A stretch of DNA of 17,069 nt. Source: an uncultured Azospirillum sp. GTDB lineage: Bacteria > Pseudomonadota > Alphaproteobacteria > RF32 > CAG-239. The position numbers and the translations under genes are program-made. Positions 1 to 6,946 of the stretch are shown one piece after another. The notes beneath the pieces were generated by a model, which was not told the origin of the DNA, searched no databases, and was given only the letters and a program-made list of their open reading frames with translations. Location: NCBI GenBank assembly GCA_947383875.1, contig CANDEX010000032.1, positions 1 through 17,069 of the forward strand, written 5' to 3'. Numbering within the stretch: the stretch's first letter is position 1; the number at the start of each line of letters is the position of its first letter.

Positions 1-713
1 CCGCGGATGCCTCCAAATGTGAAGGTTCTTTTCTCAAATGCCCTTGGGATTTATCTAAAGCAGCTTGCCAGGAAAAGGAAGAAACAGGTGTTGGTGCAAT
101 CCTCTATGGAGATGGAACAGTCAGTAAGGATATTCTTGACGGTAAAATGCCAATCGGTATTGTCTTTGATGTAGAAAATCGCTTAGCAATGGCATTAACG
201 GATGTAAAAAAAGACGGTAGCTCAGGGAGCGAATATATGATTTGGTCAAATAATTATTACGATTTAACGGATTTAGAGAATTGTACTGATAATGATATTT
301 CGTATGGTACGGATTTGACACCAATTACTTGTGGTGAGGATGGCAGGATGAATACGAATGTAATATTAGCTTGTAGTGGCAGTAATTGTGGCGGAACACC
401 GGCTGCGACAGCTGCAAATGCTTATCAGTCGTCAGGCTGCATGAAAGACTTCTGTAAGAAAACAAAATGGTTTTTACCAAGCTTAAGGGATTTGCAGAAC
501 ATATACATAGCCAAAGATAAGTTGAATGTAACTCTGACAGCGTTAAGCACTAAAGGAGCAACCAAAGTAAGTGAAAATTGGTACTGGTCTTCCACGGAGT
601 ATGATGAACACGATGCCTGGGGATTCGGTATGGTTAGGGGTGAAACGTATTGGCTTACTAAGACCAATAATGGCAGTTACAATCTCTACGTCAGACCGGT
701 TCTTGCTTTTTAA
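1..713 (+). CDS. Lcl/DUF1566-type (FISUMP-like) Cys-containing surface protein, 5'-truncated
   Basis: The open frame runs from the window edge (first full codon at base 3) to TAA at 711-713. The ATG at 147 is internal, because in-frame coding upstream matches the paralogue at 14825-15904. The visible 236 residues begin in a Cys-rich N-terminal module and continue into a domain ending in the pattern YWSSTEYD, then W, then a glycine-rich turn, then YVRPV. That pattern is typical of the Lcl C-terminal/DUF1566 and Fibrobacter major paralogous domain families. By analogy with the second copy it should start with a signal peptide outside the window and be exported. It stops right after the VRPV motif, whereas the paralogue continues for about 95 more Cys-rich residues. 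Its stop lies 13 bases from the end of the convergent membrane-protein gene, with no terminator between them. The specific role is unknown; adhesion or cell-surface binding is inference from the family. Confidence 0.8.
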   Translation, partial: ADASKCEGSFLKCPWDLSKAACQEKEETGVGAILYGDGTVSKDILDGKMPIGIVFDVENRLAMALTDVKKDGSSGSEYMIWSNNYYDLTDLENCTDNDISYGTDLTPITCGEDGRMNTNVILACSGSNCGGTPAATAANAYQSSGCMKDFCKKTKWFLPSLRDLQNIYIAKDKLNVTLTALSTKGATKVSENWYWSSTEYDEHDAWGFGMVRGETYWLTKTNNGSYNLYVRPVLAF

Positions 714-726
714 GGAGGGAGGCTGT

Positions 727-1218
727 TTATTTACTGTTACCGTAAATGCTTTCGCCCCAATCTTCGGCAAGTTTTTGCAGATTGCTGTCGATGGTTTTCA
801 AACGTTTCTCTGCTGCCACTTTAGAAATATAGATAAACAAATTCGGAACTTCCATATAGACAATTAAGCCTAATCCGGCGGAACCCAGCATGATAATCAG
901 GTTGAAGATATCGCTCAGGATAAAGAAAGCATCACGCACCGTAAAGTTATTGATAACGTGAAACAGGTAGATAAAGACACCGGCAAGATTAAAGCAGCCG
1001 ACAATAATTAATTTGTTGGTGTTTTTACGGTCAGTGACCATGATGGTAAATGTCGGTAACAAGCCGATGAGCAGGACGACCATGACAGGCAGAGTGGTAA
1101 AAATGGCAATGAGCACGCCTATTACCAGCATTATTTTCTGCATGAGGGTTAGTTTGAAGTAGGAACCTTGCAGTCCCGGTACCTGATTGTTGCTGCGGAC
1201 TTTACTGATTTTGCTCAT
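727..1218 (-). CDS. small polytopic membrane protein coupled to pseudokinase
   Basis: This is a 163-residue protein of unknown function. I place the start at ATG 1218-1216, which overlaps the TGA of the upstream kinase-like gene as ATGA, a classic coupling arrangement. A TTG four codons further up lies inside the kinase gene and is less likely. Hydrophobic segments lie at about residues 25-61 (long enough for two passes), 69-89 and 98-132, so three to five membrane spans are possible. The N-terminus (residues 1-22) and the C-terminal tail (133-163) are polar and charged. I recognise no family. Its coupling to a membrane-anchored pseudokinase suggests the two form a complex or are needed in fixed ratio; that is inference from gene order only. 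Confidence 0.75.
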   Translation of the reverse strand: MSKISKVRSNNQVPGLQGSYFKLTLMQKIMLVIGVLIAIFTTLPVMVVLLIGLLPTFTIMVTDRKNTNKLIIVGCFNLAGVFIYLFHVINNFTVRDAFFILSDIFNLIIMLGSAGLGLIVYMEVPNLFIYISKVAAEKRLKTIDSNLQKLAEDWGESIYGNSK

Positions 1219-3245
1219 TTCATTATCCAAAAGAAAAGGTTAAGCACAAAGGAAGTTATCATGGTTAAAACAGCCAAAACGCTGGCAAAGCGCATAGCAA
1301 CTATTTTGGCTTCTTCATTCCATTTGGCGGTGTTGTTAATCAGGTTATTTTTTTCGCTAATCATCAGATTGGCGTTTTTCAACGCATTGGCATAATCCAG
1401 ATTATCTTTTTGTCGGGCTTCGTCATTTTCAATTATATCTGTGATTTCGTATAATTTACCGTTTTTGTGGACCTTCAACAGTTCACGTTCAAGATATTTT
1501 TGGTATTTCAGATTATGATAGCTTTTGATAACCAGCATACAGGCACTGACCAGCCATTTGGCTAAATTAGGCAGTTGTGCCGGGCCGTATTTATTTTGCA
1601 TATCGGTATAAAGGCGCAGAATAGCACTGGCTTGCAGGGCTTCTCTTCCGGAATTTAAATCTGTTAAAATACCGTCGATTTTTTTGCCGAGTTTACAACG
1701 TAAGTAAGCCATGATGTTTTTGTCATAAGGCATAGAGGTTACTTTGCCTGCGGCATAAGTGTGATCTAGTGCGCGAAGAATACGCGGTGCGGAATTGACG
1801 AATTCGTCTCCCAGCAAAGGGCTGATACAGGGTAAGTCGTCATCAAAATCATACATAATACGGTCGACGCCGTATCCCATATCTCGGCGGCTGATGTAGG
1901 CTTTGAATTCACCGGCATTGGAGGGGGCGCGTACTGAAGTTTGTTCTTGATACCAGCTTTTAATTAAGTCGGTGTTGAATAAATCATGGAAGCTGTTCAG
2001 GTTTTCGTTGTTTTTGATGGCAAGAAACAACGCTTTAGACACACCGCCGGGAAACAGTCGGAGGTTTTTGTATTTGATGGGCATCCGCGGGTTAAGCAGG
2101 ATACATAATTTGGAGATGACGAGTTCTCTGCTGGATGCATTTTCACCGCTGGTGTGCAGTAATTTGTCAATCTGAGTTGTCAGTTTTTCATTTTCCAGGC
2201 CGTTTTTAATCCAGTCAGTGATTTTCCCTGAACGCAGCAGCTCATATCCTTCTTCTGAATTTTGCGATAAAGCATAGGTAACATCTGCAATGGTGTAAAC
2301 TTTTTCACCGTTAATTGTCAGTGATTTTTTTGGTTTTTCGCTGACATTTGGGGTGGTGGTAATGGTCTTTCCTTCAAGAATGCTGTATGTTTGCGTGTAA
2401 GTCCAGCGGTTTTCTTCATCATCATTCAGCAATCCACGGAAAATATTGCCGTAATACATTGAGACTTTGTCGTTATCCAACAATGTTTGGTAGCTGCCTT
2501 TTTTCAATTTAAGGCGCAAAATTTCAATATCTGTTAATTCGCTGAGCAGCGGATGTCCAAGGTAGAGTTGCAGCATAACCGCACCAACGGCATAGATGTC
2601 ATTTTTTTCATTGCCGTTACCGCGTCCTTCTTTCATGGCCGCCAGGCTTTCAATCGTTTCAAAAGCCGCCGGTTGATGAAATGCCGGAAATGAAGCGATG
2701 CAGTCACCGAGAACTATATTTTCCCGCGCTTCATCCCGGTAGTAAATATTATCCGGCCTTATGGCACGGTGGGTGATGCCGTAACCGCGCAGAACCTCAG
2801 TTACAGACAGCAAAGACAACAGTGTGTTTTTGAACTTGTCAGGCTGGTTTTTTAAACTGTAGTTACCATTGTTATCAATGACACGCCCACCAAGAGGTGT
2901 TTCATAAATGAGAGCCATATTACGGGAATTTTCAATCGGATAGCTGATAATTCCGTATTCAACCAGCTTCATAATGCCTTGATGTTCTATGGATTTGAGA
3001 TAAGGCAGCAGAGAACTGCGCGGCGAGGTTTTATTGTTGCATACCAAGGCGAAGAGTTCACGTTTGTCATTAATTTTGTCTTCGACTTTATAAGCTTTTC
3101 CGCCATTGCTGTCCAGCCAAACCATAGGTGAAGAAAAGTCTATCGTATATCTTTCTTTCAGGACATAGACATTTTCTTTGCCGGCAGTCGGTGCTGGTTC
3201 GGTTTGTGCAACCGGCGTGGTTTGCTCTGTTTCTTGTTCTGCCAT
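1215..3245 (-). CDS. protein kinase-like (pseudokinase) protein with C-terminal membrane anchor
   Basis: The protein has 676 residues starting at ATG 3245. Residues ~30-290 resemble a Ser/Thr protein kinase fold. HRAIRPDN at 159-166 sits where the catalytic loop HRDxKPxN is expected. GDC at 180-182 matches the DFG position, NDIYAVGAVMLQLYLG (215-230) matches subdomain IX, and an Arg at 280 fits subdomain XI. The catalytic Asp of HRD is Ala, no glycine-rich loop is evident, and the segment FALVCNNK (65-72) has no Lys at the usual VAIK position. The sequence therefore shows a pseudokinase rather than an active kinase. Residues ~300-645 are a long region I do not recognise. A hydrophobic segment at ~648-676 is a likely C-terminal transmembrane anchor, which would leave the kinase-like part cytoplasmic. 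The next gene is coupled by ATGA overlap. The partner and the signal are unknown. Confidence 0.75.
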   Translation of the reverse strand: MAEQETEQTTPVAQTEPAPTAGKENVYVLKERYTIDFSSPMVWLDSNGGKAYKVEDKINDKRELFALVCNNKTSPRSSLLPYLKSIEHQGIMKLVEYGIISYPIENSRNMALIYETPLGGRVIDNNGNYSLKNQPDKFKNTLLSLLSVTEVLRGYGITHRAIRPDNIYYRDEARENIVLGDCIASFPAFHQPAAFETIESLAAMKEGRGNGNEKNDIYAVGAVMLQLYLGHPLLSELTDIEILRLKLKKGSYQTLLDNDKVSMYYGNIFRGLLNDDEENRWTYTQTYSILEGKTITTTPNVSEKPKKSLTINGEKVYTIADVTYALSQNSEEGYELLRSGKITDWIKNGLENEKLTTQIDKLLHTSGENASSRELVISKLCILLNPRMPIKYKNLRLFPGGVSKALFLAIKNNENLNSFHDLFNTDLIKSWYQEQTSVRAPSNAGEFKAYISRRDMGYGVDRIMYDFDDDLPCISPLLGDEFVNSAPRILRALDHTYAAGKVTSMPYDKNIMAYLRCKLGKKIDGILTDLNSGREALQASAILRLYTDMQNKYGPAQLPNLAKWLVSACMLVIKSYHNLKYQKYLERELLKVHKNGKLYEITDIIENDEARQKDNLDYANALKNANLMISEKNNLINNTAKWNEEAKIVAMRFASVLAVLTMITSFVLNLFFWIMK

Positions 3246-3283
3246 TTGGTGGATTCTCTCATCTTAACTTTCTTCTGAGCGGG

Positions 3284-3289
3284 ATTATA
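3284..3289 (-). promoter_or_regulatory. possible -10 element for the pseudokinase operon
   Basis: The minus strand reads TATAAT here, about 39 bases upstream of the start codon at 3245. No good -35 sits at 16-18 bases; TGTTTT (complement of 3307-3312) is the nearest at 17. The 138-base gap is shared with the divergent PAS-GGDEF gene. Confidence 0.35.
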
Positions 3290-3322
3290 TAATAATAAGG
3301 GTTAATAAAACACAAATATTTT

Positions 3323-3351
3323 TTGTTTTTATGGAAAATTAACGCTAAAAT
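3323..3351 (+). promoter_or_regulatory. predicted sigma70-type promoter for the PAS-GGDEF gene
   Basis: TTGTTT (3323-3328) and TAAAAT (3346-3351) are separated by 17 bases. The expected transcription start lies about 26 bases before the ATG at 3384. AGGA at 3376-3379 would be the ribosome binding site, with a short spacing of four bases. Confidence 0.45.
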
Positions 3352-3383
3352 ACGGCAAATATCGCTAATCGGGTTAGGATGAA

Positions 3384-4490
3384 ATGGAAAAATCGCAGAC
3401 ATTGAATGATATGAGTATTGAATTTTTAGAACGTCCGAAAGAGACGACTGTTCAGGTTGCGGTTCATCCTGAAATTTTGGCTGAAGCCAGTCGTTATCAT
3501 GTTGATTTAGATGCTTTGGAAAAAACGGATGTTCCTGCCGGGTTTTCTGTGCAGAAAGATGTTAAGCCCGTTTATGACATTCAACCGGTGGAAAAACAAC
3601 TTGAAAATCGTTTTCTTGAAGAAACGGATGTGCCGTTGCAAGATGTGGCGGATAAAGTTTTTAACCGTTCAGAGCGGCCGATTGTCATTGTGAGAGATGA
3701 TAAAATAGAATATGCCAACAAGAGCTTTATGAATTTGCTGGATGTTAAAAACGAAAAGGAAATTCTTCATGAAAAGTTTTTAAAGCTGGTTGTGAGAGAT
3801 GATTGGAATTTTCTTGCGGAAAATATCGGTGCAATGCTGACGAATAATGAAACGGCAGTTATTCGTTTGGTCGGAACCAATCATAAAGTTTCAAAAGTTA
3901 AATTTGAGGCAATATATCTCTCGGATAATCAACATTTTACCTTTATTTTAATGGGAGAGAGGCCTGTGCCGAAAACGGTAACGGCAATGAGTATGTATGA
4001 TGCGGTAACCGGGTTGCCAAATTTTTATTTGTTTGAAGACAGGGTGCAGACAGCTGTTAATTATGAAAATCATAAGGATGTTCGGCAGAAGAAAAATATG
4101 ATTGCCGTGGCAGGAATAAGCATTGATAATTTTGCAGAGCTTAAAAATATAGGGCTGCATGATATGATACTCCGACGTCTGGCGGAAAAATTAGTGCTTA
4201 GTTTGAAGAAAATTTATACGGCGGCCAGCGGGCTGAAATATCAGTTTTGGATTTTGATGCCGGATGTTTCAGACGAGGAAAGTCTTAAAGTCGAGTTACA
4301 AAAAATTCAGAATATTTTTTCTGAACCGGTTGCGGATAATTTTACGAAGCATGATATTTCAGTGTCAATCGGAGTGAGTGTTTATCCTGAACCGGGAAGT
4401 TCGGCTAAGAAATTGATTGAGCAGGCAATTATGGCCGTTCAGAAAGCTCAGAGAGAAGGTGGGCGGCGAATGCAGGTGTTTGGTATTTAG
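3384..4490 (+). CDS. PAS domain plus degenerate GGDEF domain protein
   Basis: The protein has 368 residues. Residues 1-90 are a charged N-terminal region without a membrane segment. Residues ~92-190 look like a PAS sensor domain (RPIVIVRDDKIEYANKSF followed by a typical PAS ending). Residues ~203-366 are a GGDEF (diguanylate cyclase) fold: DAVTGLPN at 206-213 corresponds to DxLTGLPN, and ISVSIGVSVYP at 325-335 matches the conserved SIGV strand. The active-site motif GGDEF is replaced by residues around 282-288 (SGLKYQF), so the glycines and the metal-binding acid are gone. No RxxD inhibitory site is evident. I conclude it is probably not a cyclase and may act as a c-di-GMP/GTP sensor or a protein-interaction module. 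It appears cytoplasmic. Its stop overlaps the convergent methyltransferase stop by four bases. Confidence 0.8.
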   Translation: MEKSQTLNDMSIEFLERPKETTVQVAVHPEILAEASRYHVDLDALEKTDVPAGFSVQKDVKPVYDIQPVEKQLENRFLEETDVPLQDVADKVFNRSERPIVIVRDDKIEYANKSFMNLLDVKNEKEILHEKFLKLVVRDDWNFLAENIGAMLTNNETAVIRLVGTNHKVSKVKFEAIYLSDNQHFTFILMGERPVPKTVTAMSMYDAVTGLPNFYLFEDRVQTAVNYENHKDVRQKKNMIAVAGISIDNFAELKNIGLHDMILRRLAEKLVLSLKKIYTAASGLKYQFWILMPDVSDEESLKVELQKIQNIFSEPVADNFTKHDISVSIGVSVYPEPGSSAKKLIEQAIMAVQKAQREGGRRMQVFGI

Positions 4491-5236
4491 TCTTTTATCT
4501 CGAAGAAGCCGCGGCCGTCTCGTAAAATTTGATAGGCTTGTGAGGTGTAGTTTCCATCTGATGTGTGCACTGTCAAACCGGGGAGAATAGATGCCGGTGC
4601 TTTAGAATCTTTTTCGGCAATAACCATGACTCGTTTAGCGTTTTGTCCTGATTTGGAAAATAACGGGATAATTTTGATGTTTCCGGCTTTTCCATACAGG
4701 GTTGCTAAAATTTCGGTAATCGCTTCAGTCCGATTAATCAGGTATATGAAACCTTTAGGGGCTGTCATCTTGATACAGAATTTTATCCATGAAGTCAGGT
4801 TAAAATTGTGGAGATTATGAGCAAAGGCTTTGCTTTGATTGGGTGAGGGCATATCATGGTCACTGTATGGCGGGTTGGAAATGACGTGGCGATATGAACA
4901 AGGTGGCAGAAGTGTTTTGGTTGTACGGATATCCGCGTTTATGTAATTCAGGAAATGACTGAAACCGTTAGCGGCTGCACTTTGATTAGATAAATCTGCA
5001 AGTTCGGGTTGGAGTTCAAGCCCCGTGATTTGAGGTTCTTTGTCGCGGAAGCGTGCGGCCAGGCAAAGCGAAATTGCGCCGGTTCCAGAGCCGACATCAA
5101 GAATCTTATCGCCGGATTTAACCTTATTAACCAGTGATGATAAAATGACGGCATCGGTCGATGCACGATAACCATTTATGGGTTGAAATATTTTAATCTG
5201 TCTGTTGAGCAGATAATCGTTGCTGTAGTTTGTCAT
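4487..5236 (-). CDS. trmN6: TrmN6/YfiC-like N6-adenine methyltransferase
   Basis: This is a Rossmann-fold SAM-dependent methyltransferase. DVGSGTGAISL (47-57) is the SAM-binding motif I, and NPPY (121-124) is the catalytic motif of amino-group adenine methylases. The N-terminal stretch LNRQIKIFQPINGYRAS (10-26) followed by TDAVIL resembles the YfiC/TrmN6 family, which methylates A37 of tRNA1(Val) in E. coli. I chose ATG 5236 over an upstream in-frame ATG at 5338. GAGGA (complement of 5241-5245) sits four bases before it, the resulting 249 residues match the usual family length of about 245, and the longer version would occupy the space needed by the divergent kdsB promoter. Substrate assignment within this family is often loose, so a different tRNA or rRNA adenine is possible. 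It is convergent with and overlaps the PAS-GGDEF gene by four bases. Confidence 0.75.
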   Translation of the reverse strand: MTNYSNDYLLNRQIKIFQPINGYRASTDAVILSSLVNKVKSGDKILDVGSGTGAISLCLAARFRDKEPQITGLELQPELADLSNQSAAANGFSHFLNYINADIRTTKTLLPPCSYRHVISNPPYSDHDMPSPNQSKAFAHNLHNFNLTSWIKFCIKMTAPKGFIYLINRTEAITEILATLYGKAGNIKIIPLFSKSGQNAKRVMVIAEKDSKAPASILPGLTVHTSDGNYTSQAYQILRDGRGFFEIKD

Positions 5237-5240
5237 GTTT

Positions 5241-5245
5241 TCCTC
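5241..5245 (-). promoter_or_regulatory. ribosome binding site that sets the trmN6 start
   Basis: GAGGA on the minus strand lies four bases before ATG 5236. It supports the 249-residue reading over one 34 residues longer. Confidence 0.6.
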
Positions 5246-5364
5246 AAGCGGATTGTAGCCGATATTTTGTAAAAATCCAGCAAATAATTTGTTGAAATCG
5301 GTTGCAAGCAAAGGGAGGGTTGTATAAACTGGCGGCATTGTTTAACTTGATAAGGATTTATAAA

Positions 5365-6180
5365 ATGAAAACGCTGATTGTGATTCCCGCCCGTTACGGT
5401 TCAACCCGTTTCCCCGGTAAACCGCTGGCTAAAATTGCCGGGAAAGAAATGTTACTTCGTGTGTGGGAAAATGCATTGAAGGCAGCGGCAAAATTTGAGG
5501 GGTGTCAGGCAGTTGTCGCCACAGATGATGAGCGGATTATGGATTTTTGCCGCGATCACGGAATGACGGCGGTTATGACGTCAGTTAATTGCCCGACAGG
5601 TACGGATCGGGTTATTGAAGCGGCTGAAAAAATGCCTGAACTGCCCGAATTTGTGGTAAATTTGCAAGGTGATAATCCTATTTGTCCGACTTGGTTTGTT
5701 GAAGCGGTGATTAATGAATATTATAAAAATGACAGAGTTGAAACCGTAACACCGGTGGTTAATCTGTCTTGGGAAGAGTTGGATAAGCTGCGTGAACATA
5801 AAAAGGAAACACCGTTTAGCGGTACGACGGCAGTGTTTAATGCTGAAGGGGATGCTTTTTATTTTTCTAAAAATATTATTCCGGCTATTCGTAAAGAAGA
5901 TAAAGTGCGAGAAAATATGGAAATTTCTCCGGTTTATCGTCAGGTGGGGTTGTATGGTTATCGGTTGGATGTGTTGCGGAAAATTGCTAAGCTGCCTGAA
6001 GGATTTTATGAAAAGCTGGAAGGTTTGGAACAATTGCGCTGGATTGAAAACGGTATTAAAGTTCGTTGTGTGAAAGTTGATTATCGTGACTTTGGTAAGA
6101 TGGCTTCTTTGTCCGGAGTTGATTCACCGGAAGATGTCGCCCGTGTTGAAGCCGTTATTGCCGAATTGGGAGAATTTTAA
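5365..6180 (+). CDS. kdsB: 3-deoxy-manno-octulosonate cytidylyltransferase (CMP-Kdo synthetase)
   Basis: KdsB couples CTP with Kdo to give CMP-Kdo, the donor for the inner core of lipopolysaccharide; it acts in the cytoplasm. The 271-residue protein begins with the nucleotide-binding signature PARYGSTRFPGKPL (8-21), followed by ATDD (52-55), TGTDR (78-82, the family has SGTDR) and NLQGDNP (99-105, usually QGDEP). It ends with the typical GVDSPEDVARVE pattern. E. coli KdsB is 248 residues, so this one is slightly long. The start at ATG 5365 is preceded by AAGGA eight to twelve bases upstream and aligns with the family N-terminus; the frame is open further upstream but lacks family similarity. 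The stop codon overlaps the next start by one base (TAATG), so the phosphatase-family gene is in the same operon. A related CMP-sugar synthetase specificity (for example a Kdo variant) cannot be excluded. Confidence 0.88.
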   Translation: MKTLIVIPARYGSTRFPGKPLAKIAGKEMLLRVWENALKAAAKFEGCQAVVATDDERIMDFCRDHGMTAVMTSVNCPTGTDRVIEAAEKMPELPEFVVNLQGDNPICPTWFVEAVINEYYKNDRVETVTPVVNLSWEELDKLREHKKETPFSGTTAVFNAEGDAFYFSKNIIPAIRKEDKVRENMEISPVYRQVGLYGYRLDVLRKIAKLPEGFYEKLEGLEQLRWIENGIKVRCVKVDYRDFGKMASLSGVDSPEDVARVEAVIAELGEF

Positions 6181-6812
6181 TGACGACCAGATTAATTATT
6201 GCCAGACACGGCAACACATTTACCAAAGACCAGACGCCGACCCGTGTTGGCGGTCGGACAGATTTACCGTTGGTGGAAAGCGAACGCGGAACGAATATCG
6301 GTAAGTATTTGAAACAGGAAAGTATGTTGCCGGATGCGGTATTTGCTGCGCCGTTAAAAAGAACCATGGAAACTGCGCGTTTAGCAGTGAAGGAAATGGG
6401 ATTGCCGCTGGCAATTCAGGAGGAGGACAGCTTTCGTGAAATTGATTATGGTCCCGATGAAAATAAAACGGAAGATGAAGTAATTGCCAGAGTAGGTGAA
6501 GAGGCGATTAAACTGTGGAATGAAAAAGCAATTGCGCCCGAGGGCTGGTTAGTGGATGTTCCGGGATTGATTAAGACTTGGGAAAGTTGGGCTGAGAAAG
6601 TTGCCGTTGATTATAAGGATAAGACGGTAATGATTGTTTCCAGCAATGGTATAATTCGTTTTGCGCCTCATATTACCGGAGATTTTGAAAGCTTTGCAAA
6701 AGCGCATGATATCAAAGTTGGTACGGGGTGTTTGTGTATTTTTGAAAAAGAAGACGGTAAGCCGTGGGTTTGTAAAGAATGGAACCTGAAACCGGCGAAG
6801 TTTTTGGGATAA
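6180..6812 (+). CDS. histidine phosphatase family protein (phosphoglycerate-mutase-like)
   Basis: This 210-residue protein has the RHG motif ARHGNTF (8-14) at the N-terminus, with His10 as the expected phospho-acceptor. It also has the PLKRTMETA segment (58-66), equivalent to the SPLxRAxxTA motif, and an acidic FREIDYGP segment (85-92). In typical members the second catalytic His lies in a SHGGxxR motif near the C-terminus. Here that segment is SSNGIIR (154-160), so Asn156 takes the place of His. Whether activity is retained is unclear. The gene begins on the last base of the kdsB stop codon and is followed by a strong terminator, so it is the end of a two-gene unit. A role in sugar-phosphate metabolism linked to Kdo is suggested by position only; the substrate is unknown. 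Confidence 0.8.
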   Translation: MTTRLIIARHGNTFTKDQTPTRVGGRTDLPLVESERGTNIGKYLKQESMLPDAVFAAPLKRTMETARLAVKEMGLPLAIQEEDSFREIDYGPDENKTEDEVIARVGEEAIKLWNEKAIAPEGWLVDVPGLIKTWESWAEKVAVDYKDKTVMIVSSNGIIRFAPHITGDFESFAKAHDIKVGTGCLCIFEKEDGKPWVCKEWNLKPAKFLG

Positions 6813-6814
6813 TG

Positions 6815-6843
6815 AAAAGGTGCCATTTGGCACCTTTGTTTTG
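6815..6843. terminator. intrinsic terminator after the kdsB operon
   Basis: A perfect 9-bp stem, AAAGGTGCC (6816-6824) and GGCACCTTT (6829-6837), encloses the loop ATTT and is followed by GTTTTG. It starts two to three bases after the phosphatase stop. The minus-strand copy also ends in a T run, so it may stop sua5 transcription as well. Confidence 0.85.
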
Positions 6844-6864
6844 AGAGACATTAAAAAGCGACTA

Positions 6865-6912
6865 CCGGCCTGATGTCGTAATCGTTAGAATTCTTATCGG
6901 CTCGGAGGCCGG
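6865..6912. repeat. inverted repeat / possible intergenic palindromic element
   Basis: CCGGCCT (6865-6871) is matched by AGGCCGG (6906-6912) around a 34-base interior. The right side continues as CCGGAATGAC, a sequence common in dispersed palindromic repeats of alphaproteobacteria. On the minus strand the structure follows sua5 and is succeeded eight bases later by TTTTT, so a terminator role is also possible. Copy number elsewhere in the genome is unknown. Confidence 0.35.
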
Positions 6913-6946
6913 AATGACAATAAGTGTTGATTTGTGTTTTCTTATT

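Noticed and set aside
1215..3245. Active Ser/Thr protein kinase
   Set aside because: The HRD aspartate is Ala and the ATP-binding Lys is not where expected.
5237..5338. 34-residue N-terminal extension of the TrmN6-like protein
   Set aside because: A good ribosome binding site precedes ATG 5236, family length fits without it, and the extension shows no similarity.
5581..6033. 150-residue minus-strand open frame
   Set aside because: Antisense to kdsB motifs and composition typical of a shadow frame (rich in Phe, Ile, Asn, Arg).
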